Part shown: piece by piece, positions 29,468 to 37,619 of the stretch | Layout of the letters: every line of letters starts with the position of its first letter | Numbering within the stretch: position 1 is the stretch's first letter | Assembly (NCBI RefSeq): GCF_049389645.1 | Contig: NZ_CP186540.1 | Location: 434,001-498,000, forward strand | Length of the DNA: 64,000 nucleotides | Source: Alkalibacterium sp049389645 | Lineage (GTDB): Bacteria; Bacillota; Bacilli; Lactobacillales; Carnobacteriaceae_A | Direction: 5' to 3' | Made by a program: the position numbers and the translations under genes | Notes under the pieces: generated by a model | Told to the model about the DNA's origin: nothing | The model's input: the letters and a program-made list of their open reading frames with translations, nothing else | Database searches by the model: none

Positions 29468-29496
29468 AGTTTACCTTAGTTGAACCATATTTCCAA
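29468..29496 (-). promoter_or_regulatory. sigma-A promoter for ppiB
   Basis: Minus-strand TTGGAA (29491-29496), 17-base spacer, TAAACT (29468-29473). Confidence 0.6.
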
Positions 29497-29591
29497 TAAG
29501 TTTTGTATTTGTGAAACTTTTTTATAATCATTTTCTATTGTTCATGTTATTATTAAAAGGTGAACTTATTTTATGCAAAGGACGTTGTTAA

Positions 29592-30074
29592 ATGACACTA
29601 TTTGAAAATTTTCCATTAGTTGCTGCATTATCAGCTATTATTTTATCTCAAGTTATTAAAATCCCCATTGCCTATTTTCTCAGTCGGCCTTCAACTGTCG
29701 CTTTGGCTATTTCAACCGGCGGTATGCCTAGCTCTCACTCAGCTGGAGTAACTGCCTTAGTAACAAGTTTATTAATAGAATATGGTATAGCTTCTCCTTA
29801 TGTAGCTATTGCTTTTACCTTTGGTGTAATTGTCATGTTTGATTCTATGGGTGTAAGACGTCAAAGTGGCGAACATGGTATCATTATCAATGAGTTAATT
29901 AGAGATTTTGATGATTTGAAAAAATCTTTTTCAAAATACAACCACGAAGAAGTCTTGCAAGAAGATGACGAAGAATTAAGATCACGAGGATTTTTAGGAC
30001 ATAAACCTATTGAAGTGTTTTTTGGAATAATCTCAGGCATTATTATTGCACTTGTAATCAGCTTGTTTTACTAA
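29592..30074 (+). CDS. DUF212 (YuiD-like) membrane protein related to PAP2 phosphatases
   Basis: This 160-aa protein matches the YuiD/DUF212 family, a small membrane relative of vanadium haloperoxidase/PAP2 phosphatases. Visible marks are the GGMPSSHSAGVTAL motif near residue 43 and RRQSGEHG near 93, plus three or four membrane helices. The reaction is not established for the family. Start ATG after AAAGGACG. It heads a plus-strand run with a ferredoxin reductase (41 bases on) and pgpA. Confidence 0.85.
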   Translation: MTLFENFPLVAALSAIILSQVIKIPIAYFLSRPSTVALAISTGGMPSSHSAGVTALVTSLLIEYGIASPYVAIAFTFGVIVMFDSMGVRRQSGEHGIIINELIRDFDDLKKSFSKYNHEEVLQEDDEELRSRGFLGHKPIEVFFGIISGIIIALVISLFY

Positions 30075-30115
30075 ATAATTAAGTCTTACAGTAAATAATA
30101 TACGGAGGGTTACGC

Positions 30116-31117
30116 TTGATTGGTTCAGAAGAAATATACGATATAACAATTATTGGGGGCGGCCCTGTAGGAATGTTTGCCGCTTTTTATGCTGGTATGA
30201 GGAATGCTAAAACTAAAATAATCGAATCCTTACCAGTCCTGGGTGGGCAAGTCGCACTATTATATCCTGAAAAAACACTTTATGATGTCGGAGGATATGC
30301 GGGCGTAACGGGTAAGGAATTAATACATCAACTTAAAGCACAGATGCAGCATTTCGACCAAACTGTCTGTTTAGAAGAAGAAGTGAGAGAGATAACTAAA
30401 TTGGATAAAGATCTTTTCTCACTAAAAACATCTAAAGGCACACACTATTCGAAGACCATCATTATCGCCACTGGTCAAGGTTCTTTTCACCCCCGGAAAT
30501 TGGTACTAGATAATGCTGAACCATATGAAAACACTAATTTGCATTATATAGTAAAACAGATAGATCAGTATAAAGGCAAAACTGTTGTGATTTGTGGGGG
30601 CGGCGATACTGCAGTCGATTGGGCACTTACGTTAGAATCAGTCGCTGAAAAAGTATATTTAGTGCATCGGCGTGACCATTTCAGAGCTCACGAGGGGTCT
30701 GTCGAGATACTAAAAGCTTCAAGTGTTGAAGTATTAACCCCTTTCGTGCCTCATGAATTGATTGGCAAAGACGATCAACTCCAATCAGTCGTTTTTAAAG
30801 AAACACGTGGAGATGGTCTTCTAAAAATTGATTTAGATTATTTCATTGTTAATTACGGCTTTGTCTCATCACTTGGTCCAATCAAACAATGGAATTTAAA
30901 CATCGACCGCACGGATATTATGGTCAACAGTAAAATGGAAACATCTATCAGTGGCATATATGCTGCCGGTGATAGTATCACTTTTGACGGCAAATTAAAC
31001 TTGATTGCTACCGGATTTGGAGAAGCACCCACCGCTGTAAATCATGCTATCCATTCCATTCATCCAAAAGAACATGCTCAACCTATTCAGAGCACTAAAT
31101 TATCATTCGAGGAATAA
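30116..31117 (+). CDS. yumC: ferredoxin/flavodoxin--NADP+ reductase, YumC-type
   Basis: The 333-aa flavoprotein belongs to the thioredoxin-reductase-like ferredoxin-NADP reductases. It shows the FAD motif IIGGGPVGMFAA at the N-terminus, the NADP motif VVICGGGDTAVDWAL near residue 160, and GIYAAGDSI near 280. The CxxC of true thioredoxin reductase is absent (GGGDTAVD is not followed by it), as expected for YumC. Translation starts with TTG at 30116, after GGAGGG. Confidence 0.92.
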   Translation: MIGSEEIYDITIIGGGPVGMFAAFYAGMRNAKTKIIESLPVLGGQVALLYPEKTLYDVGGYAGVTGKELIHQLKAQMQHFDQTVCLEEEVREITKLDKDLFSLKTSKGTHYSKTIIIATGQGSFHPRKLVLDNAEPYENTNLHYIVKQIDQYKGKTVVICGGGDTAVDWALTLESVAEKVYLVHRRDHFRAHEGSVEILKASSVEVLTPFVPHELIGKDDQLQSVVFKETRGDGLLKIDLDYFIVNYGFVSSLGPIKQWNLNIDRTDIMVNSKMETSISGIYAAGDSITFDGKLNLIATGFGEAPTAVNHAIHSIHPKEHAQPIQSTKLSFEE

Positions 31118-31132
31118 GAAGGAGGAAGAATA

Positions 31133-31642
31133 ATGGTTCAATCAGGTTCAAAATTACACGAAGTAGCTTTAAAAAAATTAAAAAGTCGCGGTGTTAAATT
31201 AGAGGAAATAGCTGAATTAGTTTATGATTTGCAAAAACCTTATCTCTCGGATATTACAATGGAAATATGTTTGGAAAATGTTCAAGCTGTGTTAAGAAAA
31301 AGAGAAGTCCAAAACGCGGTACTTACGGGTATTGAATTAGACGTACTAGCTGAGGAAGGTAAATTATCAAGTCCTTTACAAGAGATTATCGAAGAAGATG
31401 AAAGTTTGTACGGTATTGATGAAATACTAGCTTTATCTATTGTTAATGTTTATGGTTCCATCGGATTCACAAATTACGGTTTTTTAGATAAAACAAAACC
31501 TAAGTTGATCAAACGTTTAGATGATCACACGCAGTCCAATCAAACTCACACATTTTTAGATGATATCGTGGGTGCCATTGCGGCAGCAGCTGCAAGCCGT
31601 TTGGCACATGGCAATCCAGGAATGTCTAAAATAATGAAATAA
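31133..31642 (+). CDS. pgpA: phosphatidylglycerophosphatase A family protein (YutG-like)
   Basis: The 169-aa protein matches PgpA/YutG, which dephosphorylates phosphatidylglycerophosphate, the product of PgsA. Residues typical of the family are GVKLEEIAELVYDLQKPY, YGSIGFTNYGFLDKTKP and the C-terminal TFLDDIVGAIAAAAASR. Firmicutes forms lack the membrane helices of the Escherichia enzyme, as here. Start after AGAAGGAGG, 15 bases past the reductase gene; a terminator follows. Confidence 0.88.
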   Translation: MVQSGSKLHEVALKKLKSRGVKLEEIAELVYDLQKPYLSDITMEICLENVQAVLRKREVQNAVLTGIELDVLAEEGKLSSPLQEIIEEDESLYGIDEILALSIVNVYGSIGFTNYGFLDKTKPKLIKRLDDHTQSNQTHTFLDDIVGAIAAAAASRLAHGNPGMSKIMK

Positions 31643-31653
31643 AGTAGCTTTTT

Positions 31654-31691
31654 GTAATGTTAGTGTTTTTACACTGGCATTACTTTTTTTT
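31654..31691 (+). terminator. rho-independent terminator after pgpA
   Basis: GTAATGTTAGTGT pairs with ACACTGGCATTAC (two mismatches) around a TTTT loop and is followed by eight T. Confidence 0.85.
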
Positions 31692-31775
31692 ATGTTAAAT
31701 TTCCAACTTACCAAAGAAATCATCTCCATTCATACTAATCTTCAACTACATGATGTCGAGAAAGTTAGAAATTCA

Positions 31776-31827
31776 TTCAAAAAAAAGCAGACAAACAAAG
31801 ATAGCACATCTTTGTTTGTCTGCTTTT
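31776..31827 (-). terminator. rho-independent terminator after the DUF1461 gene
   Basis: A perfect 20-bp stem (31783-31802 with 31808-31827, arm GCAGACAAACAAAGAT) with a 5-base loop and a T-run on the minus strand, 4 bases past the stop at 31832. Confidence 0.9.
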
Positions 31828-31831
31828 CAAA

Positions 31832-32458
31832 CTATTTGAAACCGTTTCTTTTACTATATTGATAGGTACTGATAAAAACAACTTCAATAAGTATAAAAAA
31901 CAATATAAATGTATACATAAAATATTGTTGAGGCAATGCTAGTATAATAGGATCAGTAGCTGGATTAAATAACCAGTCATCATTATTAAAGAAAACTTCA
32001 TGAAACAACACAAACATTCTATCAAAGTTTACAGCTAAAAACATTAGTAATAAAGGTGGCACGAGGCTAGCAATAAAAAACGGTTTTTGTAGCGTCCATA
32101 TCCGTTTGTTTTTCTTTAAAGATTTAGCATAGAAAAAACTTCCTATCGAAGAAATAATTAATATGGCGTAGTTAAGGTAAAATAATAGTTTTACTTCCCA
32201 AAAATGAAATAAACCACTTTCCGAGCTCGGAAAATCCGGCATGTTCAATTCAGTCACCCATGGGAAATTTAAATACCTTAAGAGAACATGGTAATTATCA
32301 ATTAATGCTTGAAAGGACATGTTTAATTGTGCCGGTAGCTCATGCAACCAGACTGAAAAATAATACAAAGGGGTAAACAAAATAACAAATGCAATGCTCA
32401 CTGTGATAATGAATAAAAACAAACTACTTAAACCCGTTATTTTTTTTAAGTAACGCAC
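31832..32458 (-). CDS. TIGR01906/DUF1461 integral membrane protein
   Basis: About 208 aa with four membrane helices and a large outside loop containing the family-typical stretch (INYxxLLRYLNFPW). The family is common in Lactobacillales and its function is unknown. I chose the GTG at 32458, which follows GGGGAG and lies one base past the HAD hydrolase stop; the frame is open ten codons further upstream but overlaps that gene. It is translationally adjacent to yutF. Confidence 0.8.
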   Translation of the reverse strand: MRYLKKITGLSSLFLFIITVSIAFVILFTPLYYFSVWLHELPAQLNMSFQALIDNYHVLLRYLNFPWVTELNMPDFPSSESGLFHFWEVKLLFYLNYAILIISSIGSFFYAKSLKKNKRIWTLQKPFFIASLVPPLLLMFLAVNFDRMFVLFHEVFFNNDDWLFNPATDPIILALPQQYFMYTFILFFILIEVVFISTYQYSKRNGFK

Positions 32459-32459
32459 C

Positions 32460-33230
32460 CTATTCTCCCCACTCATCCAACGTATCAATAATATACGTTG
32501 GTTGTTTCATTTTACTATTTAAATCAGCTTTCTTCGTAAAACCTGTTAAAACTAATAATGTGTCTATCTCACTGTCAATTCCAGCTAAAATATCTGTCTC
32601 ATAATTATCTCCCACCATAATAACCTCTTCTTTTGAAAGATGTATTTTATCTAGTGCAGATTTCATCATGATTTTTTCGGGTTTACCGATAAAAGTCGGT
32701 TTCGTCTGAGATGACTTTTCTATTAAAGCTATAACCGATCCAGCTCCAGGAACCAGTCCTCTCTCAGTAGGCAGGTTCGTATCCTTGTTCGTTGCAATAA
32801 AGGTCGCACCTTTTTGAATAGCCAAACTAGCAATTTCACATTTGTCATAGGTCAAATCTCGGTCAAGTCCGACAACAACGTGATCAATAGCGTCTTCTAC
32901 AAGTTGACAACCGACATCTTCCAATGCCTGTTTTAATCCATGTTCTCCAACAACATATACCCGGTTCCCCTTCAGCTGCTTGACATAATCGGCTGTAGCA
33001 AGTGCACTGGTATAGACGTCCTCTACTTTCGCTGGAATATTAAATTCAACTTGTAATTTTTCCGCAACCTCTTGCGGGGTACTAGTAGAATTGTTTGTGA
33101 GAAATAAATATGGTATTTCTGCATATTTGAGTTTTTCAACAAAAGCTGGCGCTGCTTCTATCGGTTTTGTTCCCATGTACATTGTTCCATCCAGATCGAT
33201 AAAGTAACCTTGATACTTTTTGAATTGCAT
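32460..33230 (-). CDS. yutF: HAD-superfamily phosphatase, NagD/YutF type
   Basis: A 256-aa class-II HAD phosphatase (TIGR01457-like). It has the nucleophile motif GYFIDLDGTMY at the N-terminus, FLTNNST near residue 44, the lysine region around GKPEKI near 180 and VGDNYETDI near 205. Relatives dephosphorylate small phosphosugars or nucleotides; the natural substrate here is unknown. It sits between yutD and the DUF1461 gene, the same grouping as in other Lactobacillales. Confidence 0.9.
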   Translation of the reverse strand: MQFKKYQGYFIDLDGTMYMGTKPIEAAPAFVEKLKYAEIPYLFLTNNSTSTPQEVAEKLQVEFNIPAKVEDVYTSALATADYVKQLKGNRVYVVGEHGLKQALEDVGCQLVEDAIDHVVVGLDRDLTYDKCEIASLAIQKGATFIATNKDTNLPTERGLVPGAGSVIALIEKSSQTKPTFIGKPEKIMMKSALDKIHLSKEEVIMVGDNYETDILAGIDSEIDTLLVLTGFTKKADLNSKMKQPTYIIDTLDEWGE

Positions 33231-33240
33231 GACTTAACAC

Positions 33241-34011
33241 CTATTCTTTCTTTTTCCTTATTTGAAAACGTGTCTTCCCACTGTTATTCTTCACTTCTTG
33301 TATGTCTTCTTTTTTTTGATCTACTTCGTTTGATTTGTCACGATGCGTTTTTGTAAATGAGCGTTTCTCATTCACCGAACGGCCGGGAGACTCTTTTTTA
33401 TCAGGTGTTTGAGCAGCGCTTTGTTTTTTATATGGTTTGCTCGGTTTACTTGATTTGGTTGGTTTGCTGCTTGATTTGCTTGGTTTGCTACTTGGTTTGC
33501 TACTTGGTTTGCTGCTTGATTTGCTCGGTTTGCTTGGTCTGCTCACTTTACTTGGTCTGCTTGGTTTACTTGGTCTGCTTGGTGATTGTGTTTTATTATT
33601 TGACTCATATTGATGTTCAGTTTTTTTTCTGTTAAGTTCAATATTTTCCAACACAAAATGGGCACAACCAAAACTACAATATTCTAAAAGATAATCGTCT
33701 AAATAAGAAATACGCATGTCAATTGGGATTTTTTTCACTTCATCACGATAAAAACCTCTTAACCTAAGTTTGCCGTAAGACATATCACCTACCAGATAAT
33801 CGTATTTCTCTAAAAAATCGCTATATCTCTCTTCTAATAAATCTGTATCTAAACCTTCTCTGTAATTCTTTATAATCTTATATTTTTCTTTGTTGATCAG
33901 AATATGTTCTGAATCTATTTTTTTTATGATCTTGTCTTCAGGATTGATCACTTTTTCTAATGCTTCAGTAGACAGTTCAACTTGCTTATCTTTCTCATTT
34001 TCATTAATCAC
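33241..34011 (-). CDS. yutD: YutD-family protein with Ser/Lys/Pro-rich C-terminal tail
   Basis: The N-terminal 125 residues match YutD (DUF1027), with KYKIIKNYREGLD, LVGDMSYGKLRLRGF and the cysteine segment EYCSFGCAHFVLEN. The rest is low complexity: residues about 142-194 are built from SKP/SRP units and the end is basic (KTRFQIRKKKE). Relatives in lactic acid bacteria also have basic extensions but their function is unknown. Starts at GTG 34011 after AAAGGA. Promoter TTGTGT-17-TATTAT lies upstream. Confidence 0.82.
   Translation of the reverse strand: MINENEKDKQVELSTEALEKVINPEDKIIKKIDSEHILINKEKYKIIKNYREGLDTDLLEERYSDFLEKYDYLVGDMSYGKLRLRGFYRDEVKKIPIDMRISYLDDYLLEYCSFGCAHFVLENIELNRKKTEHQYESNNKTQSPSRPSKPSRPSKVSRPSKPSKSSSKPSSKPSSKPSKSSSKPTKSSKPSKPYKKQSAAQTPDKKESPGRSVNEKRSFTKTHRDKSNEVDQKKEDIQEVKNNSGKTRFQIRKKKE
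33430..33587. repeat. short tandem-like repeats inside yutD
   Basis: The stretch is made of 9-15 base units of the type TTGGTTTGCT/TTGGTCTGCT repeated about a dozen times; they encode the SKP/SRP tail on the minus strand. The length of such arrays can vary between strains. Confidence 0.75.
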
Positions 34012-34092
34012 ATGTATTCTTTCCTTTCAATGATATCCATAGCACTATTGACTATTAATAATTATTATTCACACATTTATTTGATGCAACAC

Positions 34093-34121
34093 ATAATATC
34101 TTTGTTTATTTTAACACACAA
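34093..34121 (-). promoter_or_regulatory. sigma-A promoter for yutD
   Basis: Minus-strand TTGTGT (34116-34121), 17-base spacer, TATTAT (34093-34098), about 80 bases before the GTG start. Confidence 0.6.
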
Positions 34122-34145
34122 TGGTATCTGTAATATAATCATTTT

Positions 34146-35684
34146 TTACATAAGTGGTGCAAACAACCTTAAAATACTTCTAACCACTTTGGCTACTAAA
34201 GACTGTTTCACATTCGTGTATGCTATTCGTTCACTCTGATCAATTGTATTCTCCATATCTAGTTCGATTTCTTTTATTGCATCCGTTCCATAAATAACGA
34301 CCGCATTCTCAAAGTGTAAGTAAAGACTTCGGTAATCAAAATTAATCGTACCGACTTCTGCAACTTCGCCATCTATGAGTATTGTTTTTGCATGCATAAA
34401 GCCTTTTGAGTATTCGTAGATTTTCACTCCAGCATCCATCAGGTCTGTGTAATATGACCGCGTCGTAATATGAACTAAATATTTATCCCACTTTTTGGGA
34501 GTGACAATCCGGACATCCACACCACTCCGTGCAGCCAATACGAGTGCTATCTCTAAATTTTCATCAAGTATTAAATAAGGCGTGTATATCCAAACTGATT
34601 TCTCTGCAGCATGAATCAATTTAATGAATACATGTTCTCCAATATTCATGGTATCCGTCGGACTATCAGCAAACGGCTGAACAAATCCACAACTTTCTTT
34701 TTGGTCATCATTATAATCTGGTTTAAGATCGATAATTTCATCCGGAAGTAAGTGGTCATCCATTGTTTGCCAGAGCTCTAGGAAAATCAAAGTCAATCCC
34801 CAGGCACCCATCCCTTCCAACTTAACCCCATTATCTTTCCAGTGCCCGAACCGTTCAATTTCATTGATGTACTCATCCCCCACATTGATCCCTCCAGTGA
34901 ATGCCACTTCACCATCGATGGATAAAATTTTCCTGTGATCTCTATTATTTTGTGAAGAAGTGACGATTGGATGGAACGGATTATAGACCCTACTCGTAAT
35001 GCCTTTCTCTGCAAGCCTTGTTTGAATGTTCTTTGGTAAGGTCACAAAACTGCCGATATCATCATACATTAGCCGAACATCCACACCTTGTTCGGCTTTT
35101 TCTTCCATAACTTCCAGCATTTCCTGCCACATTTTGCCTTCAGCAACAATAAAAAATTCAAAAAAGATGTATCTTTCAGCTTTCTTCATTTCTTCCAACA
35201 TTGCCTTGAAATAATCTTCACCTAGGGGATAATATGTCACTTCTTTTGCCGAGTAAACTGGATATCCTCCTGTATTGGACAGGTAGTGCATGAGTTTACC
35301 GTGGCTTTTGAATTGGCTCTTCGCTTCATTTAAGACCGACTCATCATCAAGTTTATGCGGTCTATGTAATCTGTAAATATTTTCCAATGATTCTTGTAAT
35401 TTTTTTGTCTGCGTTTGTCTGTTAAACATAAGATAAAAGAGTGTCCCATAAATAGGAAAGATCAACACTTGTAAAATCCATGTCACTTTGTAAGCTTCTT
35501 TACCTTTTTTCCATACAACATGCAGCGCCACACCAATTGAAAGCAATGTAAAAATAGTTTCTAAAACAATAGAATAGGCAAAAGATTGCATAATAATTAT
35601 ACCAAAAACAATAAATTGAATGATGATGAAAAAGGTGAGTAAAATACGTCGTTTAAATAAATACATAAGTAATTTTTTGCTCAA
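34146..35684 (-). CDS. cls: cardiolipin synthase
   Basis: Cls joins two phosphatidylglycerols into cardiolipin, downstream of PgsA and PgpA. The 512-aa protein has two N-terminal membrane helices (about residues 12-30 and 35-60), the PLDc N-terminal domain, and two HKD motifs: HRKILSIDGEVAFTGG near residue 252 and HAKTILIDGEVAEVGT near 427. Translation starts with TTG at 35684 after AAGGAGG. No clear terminator is seen after it. Confidence 0.94.
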   Translation of the reverse strand: MSKKLLMYLFKRRILLTFFIIIQFIVFGIIIMQSFAYSIVLETIFTLLSIGVALHVVWKKGKEAYKVTWILQVLIFPIYGTLFYLMFNRQTQTKKLQESLENIYRLHRPHKLDDESVLNEAKSQFKSHGKLMHYLSNTGGYPVYSAKEVTYYPLGEDYFKAMLEEMKKAERYIFFEFFIVAEGKMWQEMLEVMEEKAEQGVDVRLMYDDIGSFVTLPKNIQTRLAEKGITSRVYNPFHPIVTSSQNNRDHRKILSIDGEVAFTGGINVGDEYINEIERFGHWKDNGVKLEGMGAWGLTLIFLELWQTMDDHLLPDEIIDLKPDYNDDQKESCGFVQPFADSPTDTMNIGEHVFIKLIHAAEKSVWIYTPYLILDENLEIALVLAARSGVDVRIVTPKKWDKYLVHITTRSYYTDLMDAGVKIYEYSKGFMHAKTILIDGEVAEVGTINFDYRSLYLHFENAVVIYGTDAIKEIELDMENTIDQSERIAYTNVKQSLVAKVVRSILRLFAPLM

Positions 35685-35789
35685 ATCAATTCCTCCTTAT
35701 ATTATCTCAGTATGCCTTTTTTTCAGTTATTTGTCACTCTCTGACTAAAGGACATTAAGAGTGATCCTTTACTTTTAAATGGTAAAGAC

Positions 35790-35801
35790 TTTTTTTTTTT
35801 T
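35790..35801 (+). repeat. T12 homopolymer tract just upstream of the rnhA promoter
   Basis: Twelve consecutive T end one base before the -35 box at 35803. It may act as an UP-like element and could slip during replication. Confidence 0.7.
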
Positions 35802-35802
35802 A

Positions 35803-35831
35803 TTGACATCTTCCCCCTCTTCTTCTAAAGT
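35803..35831 (+). promoter_or_regulatory. sigma-A promoter for the RNase H gene
   Basis: TTGACA (35803-35808), 17-base spacer, TAAAGT (35826-35831), 36 bases before the ATG. Confidence 0.75.
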
Positions 35832-35866
35832 GATACAGGAACTATTTTCACTAAAAGGGAGAAATT

Positions 35867-36463
35867 ATGCCAACCAAATATTACGCAGTTAAAAAAGGAC
35901 GCAATCCAGGTGTCTACACTACTTGGCCGGAAGCTCAAAAACAAGTGACAGGCTATACCAATGCCCAATTCAAATCATTTCAAACTAAAAATGAGGCACA
36001 AGCTTTTATCGCTGATAAAATGGAAAAGAGTAGTTACATAGCACCGGAGTCTCTCGTCGCTTACGTAGATGGTTCTTTTAGCAAAAAGAAAAAGACCTAT
36101 AGTTATGGTGTTGTCTTGCTGAAAAATAACACTGTTATTCAGGAATTAAGTAACGCGGCAAGTGAGCCTGAGTACGCAGAAAGTTTCCAGATTGCAGGTG
36201 AATGCTTTGGTGCCCTCAATGCTATTAAATGGGCCATTGAACATAATTACAAAGAAATAATCATCCATTATGATTATTTAGGTATTGAAATGTGGGCTAC
36301 AGGACAATGGAAAGCCAACAAAAAGGTCTCAAAAGACTATATAAAGTATTATCAAGCCTACAGCAAAAAAATTGACGTCTCTTTTGTGAAAGTTAAAGCC
36401 CATACAGGGATAAAATTCAACGAAAGAGCTGATGAATTGGCGAAAATAGCACTAGCTAACTGA
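35867..36463 (+). CDS. rnhA: ribonuclease HI with N-terminal viroplasmin (RNH1) domain
   Basis: The 198-aa protein has an N-terminal hybrid-binding viroplasmin domain (YYAVKKGRNPGVYTTW to FIADKM, residues 4-50) and a C-terminal RNase H domain. The catalytic acids are visible in order: AYVDGSF, AGECFGALNAI, HYDYLGIEMW and NERADELAK. It degrades RNA in RNA-DNA hybrids. Start ATG after AAAGGGAG; own promoter and terminator. Confidence 0.93.
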   Translation: MPTKYYAVKKGRNPGVYTTWPEAQKQVTGYTNAQFKSFQTKNEAQAFIADKMEKSSYIAPESLVAYVDGSFSKKKKTYSYGVVLLKNNTVIQELSNAASEPEYAESFQIAGECFGALNAIKWAIEHNYKEIIIHYDYLGIEMWATGQWKANKKVSKDYIKYYQAYSKKIDVSFVKVKAHTGIKFNERADELAKIALAN

Positions 36464-36484
36464 TAAGGTCAGTTATCATCACCA

Positions 36485-36540
36485 CGACAAAACACCGAGA
36501 GGTTCTCTGAAATCAGAGAGAACCTCTCGGTGTTTTTTAT
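36485..36540. terminator. bidirectional terminator between rnhA and the aldo-keto reductase
   Basis: A stem of about 22 bp (36489-36510 with 36513-36536, arm ACACCGAGAGGTTCTCTGA, one 2-base bulge) with T-runs on both strands lies between convergent genes. Confidence 0.92.
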
Positions 36541-37343
36541 AGCTGAGCGATTTTCACCATATCTTCATCGGACAGTAAGAAGTCCAGGCTTTCGAGATTA
36601 GCTTTCTGATTTACAGGGTTATGAGATTTAGGAATAACCACTACACCTCTCTGTGTTTGATAGCGGAGCAAGACCTGCCCCCATGTTTTACCATAGTTCT
36701 CGCCAATTTTATTTAGATAGTCTTTATGTTGATCGGTCGTTTTCATCGGTCCCCAACCTTGCGGTCTAATGTCACGATCCAACATATATTTTATCCACTC
36801 ATTATTCCATTGGGTTGGATTCGATTTGATTTGATTGACAGCTGGTTTTATGGTCGCAAATTTATCTAATTTTTCAAGATCTTCATTAGAAAAATTAGAA
36901 ACCCCAATGCTTTTGATTTTACCTTTACTTACAAATTCTTCCAATACTTCCCACGTTAATTTCAGTTTTTCATCATTTTCAATCGGTCTGTGGATAAGAT
37001 ACAAGTCGATATAATCTGTTTCAAGATTTTCTAAACTTTGGTTCAGCGTTTTTCTGACCGTTTCTTTGTCTTTTATATATTCATCATCCACGGGTATCTT
37101 AGTGGTTAAATAGAATGCTTTACGGTCAATACCGCTCTCTTTAACGGTTTTCCCGACACCTGCTTCATTCCTATAAGAAATAGCAGTATCTATCAATCGA
37201 TAACCCATCTCGATCGCTGATTCGAGCGCAGTAAAATCACCATTCAATTTGCCATTGTACTCATTATTTTCTTTCCCGTATGTGTTCGTACCTGTTCCTA
37301 AGTAAGGAATACGTGTGCCGTTGTTCAACCGTACATGTTCCAT
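36537..37343 (-). CDS. aldo/keto reductase
   Basis: A 268-aa NAD(P)H-dependent reductase of the AKR superfamily. The active-site Asp and Tyr are in LIDTAISYRNE (residues about 46-56), Lys in TTKIP near 80 and His in YLIHRP near 115; GVSNFS near 148 and VIPKSHNP near 235 complete the signature. It probably reduces small aldehydes or ketones. The ATG at 37343 follows GAGGAGAG; an earlier ATG at 37358 overlaps that site. Confidence 0.9.
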   Translation of the reverse strand: MEHVRLNNGTRIPYLGTGTNTYGKENNEYNGKLNGDFTALESAIEMGYRLIDTAISYRNEAGVGKTVKESGIDRKAFYLTTKIPVDDEYIKDKETVRKTLNQSLENLETDYIDLYLIHRPIENDEKLKLTWEVLEEFVSKGKIKSIGVSNFSNEDLEKLDKFATIKPAVNQIKSNPTQWNNEWIKYMLDRDIRPQGWGPMKTTDQHKDYLNKIGENYGKTWGQVLLRYQTQRGVVVIPKSHNPVNQKANLESLDFLLSDEDMVKIAQL

Positions 37344-37394
37344 TGTCTCTCTCCTCATCTTGTTAGTTTGTTCAATTCATTTCAACTGTAAGTA

Positions 37395-37619
37395 CTAGCT
37401 TAATTCTATTTCGGCCAGCGCCTTTTTCAATTGTACTATTTCTTCGTTGTTAAAGGTGAGGCCTTTACCCATTTTAGTGTGGTCAGGGCTCCATTCTCTG
37501 ATGTCAAACTTTGGAGGACGGTTATTCCAACTCACTAAATTTAATTCTTTACGCCATCCTTTAGGTGTTTCAGAAAGAACAGCAAGATGTTCAACCACTT
37601 CGTACGAGATTTTATCCAT
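37395..37619 (-). CDS. PC4/YdbC-like single-strand nucleic-acid-binding protein
   Basis: A 74-aa protein resembling lactococcal YdbC, a bacterial relative of the eukaryotic coactivator PC4 that binds single-stranded DNA or RNA as a dimer. Typical marks are GWRKELNLVSWNNRPPKFDI and WSPDHTKMGKGLTF followed by a C-terminal helix. The ATG at 37619 overlaps the hisK stop by 8 bases and follows AAAGGGG, so the genes are probably co-translated. Confidence 0.85.
   Translation of the reverse strand: MDKISYEVVEHLAVLSETPKGWRKELNLVSWNNRPPKFDIREWSPDHTKMGKGLTFNNEEIVQLKKALAEIELS

Noticed and set aside
33357..33635. Plus-strand frame of 92 codons rich in Cys, Leu and Val
   Set aside because: It is the antisense of the repetitive SKP tail of yutD. 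The repeat creates a stop-free antisense frame without a start signal.
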